A DNA stretch of 11,079 nt from DATJUF01 sp035524095 (lineage in GTDB: Bacteria > Desulfobacterota > Binatia > Binatales > Binataceae): the NCBI GenBank assembly GCA_035524095.1, contig DATKPK010000077.1:1-11079 (forward strand). The letters are read 5' to 3'. A program made the translations under genes and the position numbers. This document shows positions 1-6,518 of this stretch, piece after piece. Under the pieces are notes generated by a model. The model was given only the letters and a program-made list of their open reading frames with translations, was not told the DNA's origin and searched no databases. The number at the start of each line of letters is the position of its first letter. Positions within the stretch are counted from its first letter, which is position 1.

Positions 1-91
1 CTCCAGTTTTCGTTAGCTAGCAGAATCGAAGCCAAAAATGAGCTAAATGGCAAGCGGCGGCGAGTTCTCTCTTGGTCGCGCACGCAAGCCT

Positions 92-127
92 TTGCTCTCA
101 GCCAGCCTAATCTTCTACATTAGCGGC
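92..127 (+). promoter_or_regulatory. Candidate promoter/operator before the first LLM gene
   Basis: A weak sigma-70-like pair is visible: TTGCTC at 92-97 and TACATT at 116-121 with an 18-base spacer, which would give a leader of about 30 bases before the ATG at 160. An imperfect inverted repeat overlaps it: GCCTAAT (105-111) against ATTAG-C-GGC (119-127), with one extra base in the right arm. A repeat over a -10 region is where a repressor would sit, but both signals are short and could be chance. Bases 1-91 hold nothing else I can name. Confidence 0.2.
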
Positions 128-159
128 AATTCAAAACGCGATTGCTCAGGAGAAACATT

Positions 160-1287
160 ATGAAAGTTGGCATGACGCTTCAGCTGACCAGCTTCGGTAA
201 CAAGCCCGACAGCGAAACCTATCAAGACGAATTGTCGCTAGCGGATATGGCCGAAGGACTCGGCTTCGATTCGGTGTGGACGCTCGACCATCACTTCACC
301 GGCTACGTGATGTCGCCCGACCCGACGCAGTTGCTTTCCTACGTTGCAGGACGCACCAAGCGGATTCAGCTCGGCACTGCGGTGATTGTGCTGCCGTGGC
401 ATGACCCCGTCGAGATTGCCGAGAAGATCGCATTGCTCGACGTCATCTCGGGCGGGCGCACAATTTTCGGCTTCGGCCGTGGCGCCGCGACGGTCGAGTA
501 CAACGGCTTCCGTATCCCAATGGAGGAAGCGCGCGATCGATTCGTGGAGAGCGCGATCATCATTCGCAAAGGCCTTACACAGGAAAGCTTTTCCTTCGAC
601 GGCAAGTACTACAAGATTCCGGAAATTCAGATTCGGCCCCGGCCGATCTCGCATCCTGAGGATCGTTTCTACGCTTCCACCGTCAGCCCTGAGTCGAGTG
701 AGATCATGGCCAAGCTCGGGTTCGGCGTGTTGATTATCGCGCAGCGCAGTTGGGCCGATACGGCAGCGGACTACCAGCGCTATTGTGCGACGGCCGCTGC
801 CAATGGCTTCCGTCCGCGCCCTCCGATCGGATTGCTGAATATTCTCGTGGCCGATGATCCACGTGAAGCCGCCGACCTTGGCAATGTTCACATGGAAGCG
901 ATGTGGGATTCAGTGGATCGCCATTACCACTTCTCGGACGGCCATCTTACTTCCGTCAAGGGCTATGAATATTACGCGAAGATGGCCAAGACCTACTCGA
1001 AGCTGAACGCGGACGCGGAAGCGAAGGTCAAGGCTGTCGAGTTCTACCGAAGCCTCCATGCCGAAGGCACGCCGGCGCAGGTGCTTGAAAAGCTGCGCTA
1101 CGTCCATCAGACGGTGCCTCTTGAGCATGTGATCGGCACGTTCGCATTCGGTGGATTGCCCTACCCTAAGCTTGAGCGCAGCTTCAAATTGTTCGCTGAA
1201 AAAGTGTTGCCGGTGCTACATAATGACCCGGCTTTTCAGCTGCCCGCCGAGCATTCCCGAGAAGCTGCAATGAGCGCGAGTAAGTAA
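160..1287 (+). CDS. LLM class (luciferase-like) flavin-dependent oxidoreductase
   Basis: A 375-residue soluble protein of the bacterial luciferase-like monooxygenase superfamily, a TIM-barrel fold that uses reduced FMN or F420 to oxidise organic substrates. Family marks are visible: an N-terminal strand MKVGMTLQLT, the DHHF motif at residues 43-46 (the usual EHH position), LGTAV at 71-75, SGGR at 97-100 and GFGRG at 104-108. The start is the ATG at 160, preceded by AGGAG (148-152) at good spacing; the in-frame TTG at 142 lies upstream of that ribosome site and is unlikely. It stands alone on the plus strand and ends before a strong hairpin terminator. It is clearly a different subgroup from the two other LLM proteins here, with DHH instead of EHH and no PGALPSD motif. 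Substrate and cofactor (FMN or F420) cannot be read from the sequence. No flavin reductase is adjacent. Confidence 0.9.
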   Translation: MKVGMTLQLTSFGNKPDSETYQDELSLADMAEGLGFDSVWTLDHHFTGYVMSPDPTQLLSYVAGRTKRIQLGTAVIVLPWHDPVEIAEKIALLDVISGGRTIFGFGRGAATVEYNGFRIPMEEARDRFVESAIIIRKGLTQESFSFDGKYYKIPEIQIRPRPISHPEDRFYASTVSPESSEIMAKLGFGVLIIAQRSWADTAADYQRYCATAAANGFRPRPPIGLLNILVADDPREAADLGNVHMEAMWDSVDRHYHFSDGHLTSVKGYEYYAKMAKTYSKLNADAEAKVKAVEFYRSLHAEGTPAQVLEKLRYVHQTVPLEHVIGTFAFGGLPYPKLERSFKLFAEKVLPVLHNDPAFQLPAEHSREAAMSASK

Positions 1288-1320
1288 CCGACGAGATATA
1301 CGATCGGTAGCTGTTTAAAC

Positions 1321-1356
1321 GGGGCGGCGATCACGTCTATCAGCGATCGCCGCCCC
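1321..1356. terminator. Strong hairpin between convergent genes, probable bidirectional terminator
   Basis: GGGGCGGCGATC (1321-1332) and GATCGCCGCCCC (1345-1356) are perfect reverse complements, giving a 12-bp GC-rich stem with a 12-base loop. It lies 33 bases after the stop of the plus-strand LLM gene and 51 bases past the stop of the minus-strand membrane protein, so it can serve both transcripts. Flanks are AT-rich but not true T-runs (GTTAATTT on the right; GTTTAAAC on the left), so termination efficiency is uncertain. Confidence 0.75.
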
Positions 1357-1407
1357 GAACGTTAATTTCAGCTCAGCCGAATTGACGCGCAAGAAACGGG
1401 CGAGACC

Positions 1408-2073
1408 TTAAGAGGTTGGCACTTTCACAACGCTTGGCACGTGGTTGCCCCGCCGCGACAATATCACTGCAATCGCAGCTAGTACGATCCCGGCCAGGAA
1501 CAGGATCACTACAAGCCACAAATAAGTCTCGATTTCAGTGCCAATCAGCGCCGCCAGCACAAGAAGCGCACTGACCCATAGAAAGCTTGGCTCGAAATTA
1601 ACTCCTGCCAGAAAACACGTGACCGCGAGAACCAGGACAGTAGTGAGTGCGACGGCGTCCGTCGACATCTGCCCGCGAGCATGCTGCATGAAGAGAATTT
1701 TCACCGCTATAACCGGTCCGATCCAATGCGGTATCTGGCGTAGTAGAATCGGCCCAAATGCTGGACTGCCCGGCCGCGAGCGGATCAATTCATAGACAAT
1801 ACTCAAGACCCCGAAGAGCGGAAACATCGCACACCAGTAATACAGAGCCTTTACGCTGGAATAATTCGATAGAAAAAGTCCGATCATGACCATCGCGCCG
1901 AGTATCCCAACGACGAGTAGGTGACGAACGAGCATCCCGCGCAGCCGGCTCGTCCAACTAGCAAACGCTTGCTGACTTGGTGCTACGGGCGGCGCGGTGG
2001 TCACAGCAGATGCTTCTGCTACGGTTTCAGAAACGCTGGATTCGTTCGGGCTCACGATGGGATTAGTAAACAT
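1408..2073 (-). CDS. Unknown multi-pass membrane protein
   Basis: A 221-residue protein I do not recognise. Residues 1-45 are polar and rich in Ser, Thr, Ala and Pro, probably a disordered tail. Hydrophobic segments follow at about 51-69, 76-97, 139-158, 162-181 and 183-205, with a weaker one near 117-129, so five or six membrane helices. The second and third are separated by a loop with a short RSRPGSP turn. The protein ends in a short basic tail after ILSRR. The ATG at 2073 has AAGGAG at 2075-2080 only one base away, too close for an ideal ribosome site, so the true start may lie downstream (Met47, just before the first helix, is the next ATG). It is the last gene of the minus-strand block, 118 bases after the hydrolase, and converges on the first LLM gene at the shared hairpin. 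No function is assigned. Confidence 0.7.
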   Translation of the reverse strand: MFTNPIVSPNESSVSETVAEASAVTTAPPVAPSQQAFASWTSRLRGMLVRHLLVVGILGAMVMIGLFLSNYSSVKALYYWCAMFPLFGVLSIVYELIRSRPGSPAFGPILLRQIPHWIGPVIAVKILFMQHARGQMSTDAVALTTVLVLAVTCFLAGVNFEPSFLWVSALLVLAALIGTEIETYLWLVVILFLAGIVLAAIAVILSRRGNHVPSVVKVPTS

Positions 2074-2191
2074 TCTCCTTGCAGATTTTTTAATGGCAGC
2101 GCGCCGAGATGAACGAGCGCGCGCGATAAGCCCAACTATACGCTAATTTGCAAGCGGCATTCACTTTACTGCCAGGCGTTGGCGCCACTAT

Positions 2192-2809
2192 CTAAAGTAG
2201 CGCGATAAAGTCTTTCACGAGTGTGATCGCCAGGCTTAAGTTGTCCGCTTCATTTCGGCCGCTGCTGGCCCGCGGCCTGAACGAATGATCACCGTCCTCG
2301 ATCCATTCGACACGAATCTTCGGCGACAGCCGATAGCGTTTCACATCGCCCGGCGATCCGAACGGGTCGCGCGTTCCCTGCAAAATCAAAGCGGGCGTGT
2401 GCAGAAACTCCAGATGCTTGGTGCGGTTCCCCGTCGGTTTCCCCGGCGGATGGAACGGATAACCGAGGCATACAAGGCCCCGAACTTCGGCCTCATCCGC
2501 AACTATGCTGGCGATTCGTCCGCCGAGTGATTTGCCACCGATTACCAATCCTGTACTGCCGCCGAGTTCCGCGATCGTATCACGCCACGCCTGCAACAGG
2601 ATCCGTTCCTGGTCTGGCGCTCCGCCTTTCCCATTCGCGCGCCGCCGCTCCATATAGGGAAACTCGAAGCGCACCACTTTGACGCCGTTGACTGCGACGC
2701 CTTGGGCGATCGCCGTCATGAAAGGCGAATCCATCGCCACACCTGCACCATGCGCGAGTACGAGCGTGATTTTCGCCTTTGCTGGCCCGTCGGTTAGGAA
2801 ATTCGGCAT
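2192..2809 (-). CDS. Small alpha/beta-fold hydrolase, KANL3/Tex30-like
   Basis: A 205-residue alpha/beta hydrolase of the predicted-hydrolase family related to KANL3/Tex30 (COG3571-like), cytoplasmic, no signal peptide. The catalytic set is complete: oxyanion-hole motif AHGAG at 19-23, nucleophile elbow GKSLGG with Ser94, acid Asp148 in QGTRDPFG, and His175 in DGDHSF. Members of this family are mostly of unknown substrate; esterase-type activity is the usual guess. The ATG at 2809 is the only plausible start, because a stop codon lies in frame shortly upstream (2822-2824). No clear Shine-Dalgarno sequence precedes it. It lies 19 bases after the glycine-zipper lipoprotein and may be co-transcribed. 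It is not an amidase-signature or nitrilase protein, so it is not an obvious partner for the nitrile hydratase. Confidence 0.85.
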   Translation of the reverse strand: MPNFLTDGPAKAKITLVLAHGAGVAMDSPFMTAIAQGVAVNGVKVVRFEFPYMERRRANGKGGAPDQERILLQAWRDTIAELGGSTGLVIGGKSLGGRIASIVADEAEVRGLVCLGYPFHPPGKPTGNRTKHLEFLHTPALILQGTRDPFGSPGDVKRYRLSPKIRVEWIEDGDHSFRPRASSGRNEADNLSLAITLVKDFIALL

Positions 2810-2828
2810 CGTGGCGACGACTCAAATG

Positions 2829-3143
2829 TTAGTAATAACCGCGATAGCCATAGTCGTTACCATAATAGCCATTACGATAGTCACGTTCCTGTACTTGATT
2901 ACCGACCAGATAGCCGGCTAGTCCGCCACCTAGACCGCCGATTACAGCGCCAGTACCCGGAGCGCCGACGGCTGAGCCGATTAGTGCACCGCCGCCGGCA
3001 CCAAGTGCGGCGCCGCCAACAGTACCAGTCTCACGCGGCGTGAAGCCGCCCGCATAACATCCCATCAATGTTGCGATCACAAAGGCGCATATAAGTGCGA
3101 GAAGCATCGATTTAAGCTTCCGGACTATATATAGTATTTGCAT
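2829..3143 (-). CDS. Glycine-zipper lipoprotein
   Basis: A 104-residue envelope protein. Residues 1-28 form a signal peptide with basic start (VRKLK) and hydrophobic core (MLLALICAFVIATLMG), closed by a lipobox L-M-G-C with Cys29 as the lipidation site. Residues about 40-82 are a glycine zipper with repeated GxxxG spacing (GTVGGAALG, GGALIGSAVG, AVIGGLGGGLAG), as in small outer-membrane or inner-envelope lipoproteins of the Gly-zipper families. The tail (89-104) is rich in Tyr and Gly with repeated GY and DYG units. The start at 3143 is chosen because GGAGAG (3148-3153) lies just upstream; the in-frame ATG at 3155 overlaps that ribosome site and would add only four residues. It lies 69 bases after the LLM gene stop and 19 bases before the hydrolase. 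Specific role unknown. The lipobox implies an envelope, in practice a Gram-negative-type cell. Confidence 0.8.
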   Translation of the reverse strand: MQILYIVRKLKSMLLALICAFVIATLMGCYAGGFTPRETGTVGGAALGAGGGALIGSAVGAPGTGAVIGGLGGGLAGYLVGNQVQERDYRNGYYGNDYGYRGYY

Positions 3144-3212
3144 AGCACTCTCCATACCATCAATAGATGATACGAAGAGGACCGAGATGTGGTTGCAGAC
3201 GGCTTTGACGAG

Positions 3213-4457
3213 TTAATTATCCTTGCCATTAGCCCCTTTCTGACTAGCCTGAGTCGCCCGAACCTCAGCTTCCAGCGCCCGCAGCACTTCCGGCTGAATA
3301 TTGTCCGAGCCTCGCTCGGCAATGTGCTGCGCGATGCGCGAGCCGATCGCGACTTTCTGCTGGCCAACCAACTCGGCATAGTTGACACGCGCATGTTCGA
3401 GCGACTCTACGCGGTTCCCGTTTGAGCCCTGAAAATGCGGCATCACGTAGCGGGCGATCATGTCGTACGAGTTCTGCGTCGCCTCCCAATTCGCCCAGTT
3501 ATGGGCGAGCAGCAAAAAGCATCCGAAGCCGCCGGATTGCTGACGCAACCGTTCCAGCTGCGCGATGCAGTCATCGGGCGTGCCGATTGCTGCCATCCCG
3601 CTTGCGATGATTGCGTCGATCGGGTCGTCGCCACCGACCGGCGCGAGCGCCAGCGCCGCGACTTCACGGAAATAGAAGAGCCATTTTTCGAGGCCGAAAC
3701 GGACATCTTCACGCGCCTTCTCGCGGGTCGCGGCGACGTGAATCGGTCCCACCAGGCGCCACTTGTTGCGATCAACGGCGGTACCGCTCGCCCGCGCCAT
3801 CTCCTCGCAAATCGCCCAGTTTGAGGCGAGCGCATTGAAGCCACCTGCCGTTGTCGCCCCAATCGAAAGCAGGCCCACGCCATGCTTTCCGGCTGCGCGC
3901 GCTCCGGTTGGCGATATCTGGCTTGCCACCGCCATCTCGACGGCTGGGCGCGTATACGGCGGCAGATGCAACCGCGCGTTGTTAAGAGTGAACCATTCGG
4001 TCTTGGCACTGACCGTCTCGCCGTGGAGCAACGGAACCAGCACGTCGAGCGCCTCGTCCATGCGGTCGCGCTGGCTCGCGATGCCGATTCCCATCATCGT
4101 GGCGTCCGAGGGCAATGCGCCAGGACCAACCCCGAACATCACGCGCCCACGGGTGATGTGATCGAGTTGGTTGATACGCTCCGCCAGCATCAGCGGATGA
4201 TGATAGGGCAGCGACGCCACGCCGGTGCCGAGCCGGATATGCCGCGTACGCTCAGCGGCCGTAGCGATAAACAACTCCGGGCTTGCGATTATTTCGTAGC
4301 CGGCCGAATGATGCTCCCCGACCCACAACTCATCGTAACCGAGTTTGTCCATGTGCTGCGCAAGGTCAAGATCGCGTTCGAGCGCCAGCGTCGGGTTTTC
4401 GTCGAGCGGATGAAACGGCGCCATAAACGCGCCAAACCGGAGCTTGGGTTCTGCCAT
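3213..4457 (-). CDS. LLM flavin-dependent monooxygenase, limonene 1,2-monooxygenase-like
   Basis: A 414-residue luciferase-like oxidoreductase of the subgroup often annotated as limonene 1,2-monooxygenase (LimB). Motifs in order: FGAFMAPFHP at 8-17, GYDELWVGEHHSAG around 40-53, GTGV at 77-80, LPYHHP at 83-88, TRGR at 102-105, GVGPGALPSD at 109-118, GTPDD at 292-296, and a conserved block SGGFG...HNWAN...YVMPHFQG at 308-344. The C-terminal 70 residues are variable and helical. The ATG at 4457 has AGGAG (4465-4469) seven bases upstream. It heads the minus-strand block and is divergent from the nitrile hydratase operon. It shares nearly every motif with the LLM protein at 8782-9999, so the two are paralogues on either side of the nitrile hydratase-dioxygenase run. 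The family uses reduced flavin, normally from a separate reductase that is absent here. The true substrate is unknown; limonene is only the family name. Confidence 0.9.
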   Translation of the reverse strand: MAEPKLRFGAFMAPFHPLDENPTLALERDLDLAQHMDKLGYDELWVGEHHSAGYEIIASPELFIATAAERTRHIRLGTGVASLPYHHPLMLAERINQLDHITRGRVMFGVGPGALPSDATMMGIGIASQRDRMDEALDVLVPLLHGETVSAKTEWFTLNNARLHLPPYTRPAVEMAVASQISPTGARAAGKHGVGLLSIGATTAGGFNALASNWAICEEMARASGTAVDRNKWRLVGPIHVAATREKAREDVRFGLEKWLFYFREVAALALAPVGGDDPIDAIIASGMAAIGTPDDCIAQLERLRQQSGGFGCFLLLAHNWANWEATQNSYDMIARYVMPHFQGSNGNRVESLEHARVNYAELVGQQKVAIGSRIAQHIAERGSDNIQPEVLRALEAEVRATQASQKGANGKDN

Positions 4458-4606
4458 AGATCTTCTCCTGCACCACTTATCCCACGAAAGGAAATCACTT
4501 CCTACCTCAAAATCTCAGGCCAACAGTTGCAACGTCACCTGGGTTCGGCAAAAACTGTCTCAGCTTAGTGTTGAAACATAGTTCGAGCTGAGGCATTGAG
4601 TCTGCG
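4458..4606. promoter_or_regulatory. Divergent control region between LLM gene and nitrile hydratase operon
   Basis: 149 bases separate the starts of two divergent genes and must hold both promoters. Operator-like palindromes are visible: AGGAA-N5-TTCCT (4489-4503) and the perfect 8-mer GTTGCAAC (4526-4533). A larger inverted repeat at 4557-4594 is listed separately. I could not pick convincing -35/-10 pairs on either strand; TTGCAA at 4527-4532 is a possible -35 but lacks a good partner. The 15-base repeat lies 32 bases upstream of the minus-strand LLM start, in its leader or promoter. No regulator gene is in the window. Confidence 0.5.
4557..4594 (+). promoter_or_regulatory. Inverted repeat in the nthB leader, possibly hiding the ribosome site
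   Basis: CTCAGCT (4559-4565) pairs perfectly with AGCTGAG (4586-4592), and the stem extends by a T-G wobble (4558/4593) and a G-C pair (4557/4594), with a 20-base loop. The right arm contains GAGG at 4590-4593, the best Shine-Dalgarno candidate for nthB, 13 bases before its ATG. As RNA it could limit ribosome entry; as DNA it could be an operator. The spacing to the ATG is long for a ribosome site, so this is tentative. Confidence 0.35.
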
Positions 4607-5464
4607 ATGAACGGCGTACACGATCTGGGCGGGATGGATGGCTTCGGGGCAGTGCGACCGGAAACCAATGAGCCAGTCTTTCATGAGACGTGGGAGGGCC
4701 GCGTATTCGCTCTCAATATGCTCGGCCCTGGGCGCACACCGATACCGGTCGACGCGCTGCGCCACCGTATCGAGCGACTGGACCCGCTGCGCTATCTAGG
4801 ATCGAGCTATTACGAACGTTGGCTGGCGGCGATGACGCAGGCGATCATCGAGGCCGGAACCCTGACGTCCGACGAGATTGACGCACGCACGCGCGAACTC
4901 GAGGCAGTGCCTGATCAGCGAATGCCATACACGGAAAATCCGGCGCATGCGGAAGGGGTCGTCGGCGCTTTGCGTGCTGGAAGTCCTGTCACACGCAAAA
5001 TTCGCAGGCCTGCGCATTTCGCGATCGGCGACCACGTGCTGACGCGCAATCTCAATCCGTTGGGACATACGCGGCTGCCTCGCTACGCACGGGGCAAGCG
5101 TGGTTTAATCGTGCTCCATCACGGCGCTCACGTCTTTCCTGATACCAATGCGCATGGGCTCGGCGAGCATCCACAGCATCTGTATACGGTGCGATTCGCG
5201 GCCCGCGAACTCTGGGGCAATGCCGCTGAGCCGAAGGCGACCGTACTAATCGATTTATGGGAGAGCTACCTGGATAGCGACCTTAGCAAGGCGGCGACGC
5301 GATCAATCAAAACCCAACCAGCAGCCAAGCCGCTTCCTAAAGGTCTGGCGAGGTCCGAAACCACCTCCAAGCCTGTCGCTAAGGTTAAGGCTGCACCGGT
5401 ACGCGCGAAGCGGTGTTCGACCAAGGCATCACCTCCCGCCGGGAGGCCGAAGAAACGCAGATGA
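4607..5464 (+). CDS. nthB: Nitrile hydratase beta subunit with basic C-terminal extension
   Basis: A 285-residue beta subunit of nitrile hydratase, which hydrates nitriles to amides as an alpha-beta heterodimer. The N-terminus MNGVHDLGGMDGFGAV is the family signature, followed by EPVFHETWE (22-30) and SSYYERW (66-72). The two arginines that in known enzymes contact the oxidised cysteines of the alpha subunit correspond to Arg52 (ALRHRIERL) and Arg156 (GHTRLPRY). The C-terminal SH3-like domain runs about 135-222 (FAIGDHVLTRN, VFPD, LYTVRFAARELWG). The usual chain ends near DLWESYL, but here 63 further residues (223-285) are rich in Lys, Arg, Ala and Pro and end PKKRR. The ATG at 4607 fits the family start; no strong Shine-Dalgarno is seen. 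It overlaps nthA by ATGA. Beta-before-alpha order is typical of cobalt-type enzymes. Thiocyanate hydrolase is unlikely because its beta-equivalent is split into two proteins. Confidence 0.92.
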   Translation: MNGVHDLGGMDGFGAVRPETNEPVFHETWEGRVFALNMLGPGRTPIPVDALRHRIERLDPLRYLGSSYYERWLAAMTQAIIEAGTLTSDEIDARTRELEAVPDQRMPYTENPAHAEGVVGALRAGSPVTRKIRRPAHFAIGDHVLTRNLNPLGHTRLPRYARGKRGLIVLHHGAHVFPDTNAHGLGEHPQHLYTVRFAARELWGNAAEPKATVLIDLWESYLDSDLSKAATRSIKTQPAAKPLPKGLARSETTSKPVAKVKAAPVRAKRCSTKASPPAGRPKKRR

Positions 5465-6099
5465 GCGATCACGAATCCGACAAGAGCCACCACCATCCGC
5501 AGCCGCCGTCGCCCGCCGCATTGCGCGCCAAGGCAATAGAATCGCTGTTGGTCGAGAAGGGTTTGATCACAACCGATGTGATCGATCGTGTCGTTGCGAT
5601 GTACGAGAGGGAAGTCGGCCCGCTCAACGGCGCCAAGGTCGTCGCGCGCGCCTGGACCGATCCGGCCTACAAGCGGCGGCTACTCAAGGATGCGACGGCC
5701 GCGATCGCCGAATTGGGCTTCGGCGGCCTTCAGGGCGAGCACATGGTGGTCCTTGAGAACACGCCGACGGTGCACAACGTCATCTGTTGCACGCTATGCT
5801 CATGCTATCCTTGGCCAGTTCTTGGACTCCCGCCCGCCTGGTACAAATCACTGCCGTATCGTTCGCGAATCGTGCGTGAGCCGCGTGCGGTTCTGCACGA
5901 GTTCGGGCTTGATCTGTCCCCAACCGTTGAGGTCCGTGTGTGGGACAGCAGCGCCGAGATACGTTACATGGTCCTGCCCGAACGTCCAGCCAATACCGCG
6001 GAATTAAGCGAAACTGAACTCGCCGCCCTGATCACGCGCGACGCTCTGATTGGTGTCGCGAGGCTTGCGAACGGGCGCGCATCCGAGCCGCAATCATGA
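5461..6099 (+). CDS. nthA: Nitrile hydratase alpha subunit, cobalt type
   Basis: A 212-residue catalytic subunit. The metal claw is C110-T-L-C113-S114-C115, followed by YPWPVLGLPPAWYKS (116-130). Thr between the first Cys and Leu marks the cobalt (non-corrin Co3+) class; iron enzymes usually have Ser there. By family knowledge Cys113 and Cys115 become sulfinic and sulfenic acids and, with Cys110 and two backbone amides, bind the metal. The helical N-terminal region (17-80) with TDPAYKRRLL and the C-terminal half with VREPRAVLHEFG (138-149) are typical. The N-terminus carries an HHH stretch (10-12), as in other Co-type subunits, possibly metal binding. Residue 109 is also Cys, an unusual neighbour for the claw. 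The ATG at 5461 overlaps the nthB stop (ATGA); an in-frame GTG at 5413 is less likely. Length is normal. Cytoplasmic. Confidence 0.94.
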   Translation: MSDHESDKSHHHPQPPSPAALRAKAIESLLVEKGLITTDVIDRVVAMYEREVGPLNGAKVVARAWTDPAYKRRLLKDATAAIAELGFGGLQGEHMVVLENTPTVHNVICCTLCSCYPWPVLGLPPAWYKSLPYRSRIVREPRAVLHEFGLDLSPTVEVRVWDSSAEIRYMVLPERPANTAELSETELAALITRDALIGVARLANGRASEPQS

Positions 6100-6428
6100 G
6101 CACTGTGGCGCAGCTCATTGCGGCTGACCTTGACAGCCCGGCGGCGATTCCAAGACGCAATGGCGAGCCGGTCTTCAACGAGCCATGGGAAAGCCGCGCC
6201 TTCGGGATCGCAGTCGCGCTATGCGAACGCGGCCTCCTTAAATGGGACGAATTCCGTGAGCGATTGATTGCCGAGATTACCGCAGAAGATGCACGCGGGT
6301 CGCATTCCTCCTATTACGGTCTCTTCCTGACCGCGCTCGAAAGTCTTCTCGCCATGAAGAGCATTTGCCTCGCTGACGAAATCGAACGTCAAGTCGAGAT
6401 TGCCGCTCATGCTGACAATGACGACTGA
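6096..6428 (+). CDS. Nitrile hydratase accessory (activator) protein, P14K/NhlE type
   Basis: A 110-residue accessory protein that resembles the N-terminal half of the nitrile hydratase beta subunit. In cobalt-type systems such a protein forms a complex with the alpha subunit, delivers cobalt and aids cysteine oxidation before exchanging with beta (self-subunit swapping). Shared landmarks with nthB are EPVFNEPWESRAFG (24-37, versus EPVFHETWEGRVFA in beta), DEFRERL (51-57) and SSYYGLFLTALESLL (71-85, versus SSYYERWLAAM). The tail is acidic (HADNDD). The start overlaps the nthA stop as ATGA, so all three genes are probably translationally coupled. Its presence as third gene supports the cobalt assignment; iron-type systems carry a large GTPase-like activator instead. 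Confidence 0.88.
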   Translation: MSTVAQLIAADLDSPAAIPRRNGEPVFNEPWESRAFGIAVALCERGLLKWDEFRERLIAEITAEDARGSHSSYYGLFLTALESLLAMKSICLADEIERQVEIAAHADNDD

Positions 6429-6449
6429 CCTCCGCCCTCAACTCGGAGG
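6429..6449 (+). other. Short hairpin right after the nitrile hydratase genes
   Basis: CCTCCG (6429-6434) pairs with CGGAGG (6444-6449) across a 9-base loop, starting at the base after the accessory gene stop. No T-run follows, so it is not a standard intrinsic terminator. It could protect the mRNA 3' end or weaken read-through into the dioxygenase genes. The right arm CGGAGG also resembles a ribosome site, but no start codon follows at a useful distance. Confidence 0.35.
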
Positions 6450-6518
6450 CATCCGCCAACCTACGCTCTTGTAATGTTCCCCTGATTTGGTAGACGGTCT
6501 TAGCAGGAGCCGTCACCG

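Noticed and set aside
238..891. Long minus-strand reading frame (217 residues) opposite the first LLM gene
   Set aside because: It lies wholly antisense to a clear LLM gene, and its product is Arg/His-rich with no family motif. It is a codon-bias shadow.
2679..2921. Plus-strand frame with a very hydrophobic stretch (LVITAIAIVVTIIAITIVTF)
   Set aside because: The hydrophobic run is the complement of the Tyr/Gly-rich tail codons of the lipoprotein, not a real membrane protein. It also overlaps the hydrolase start.
3882..4568. Plus-strand reading frame of 228 residues opposite the second LLM gene, ending just before nthB
   Set aside because: Antisense to a well-supported LLM gene, with Arg/His-rich composition and no recognisable domain. 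Not a regulator.
5413..5463. GTG at 5413 as the start of nthA
   Set aside because: It would add 16 residues unlike any known alpha-subunit N-terminus and a longer overlap with nthB; the ATG at 5461 gives the typical His-rich start and a coupled ATGA junction.
4607..6428. Thiocyanate hydrolase instead of nitrile hydratase
   Set aside because: Thiocyanate hydrolase splits the beta-equivalent into two short subunits; here the beta subunit is one chain and a typical nitrile hydratase accessory protein follows.
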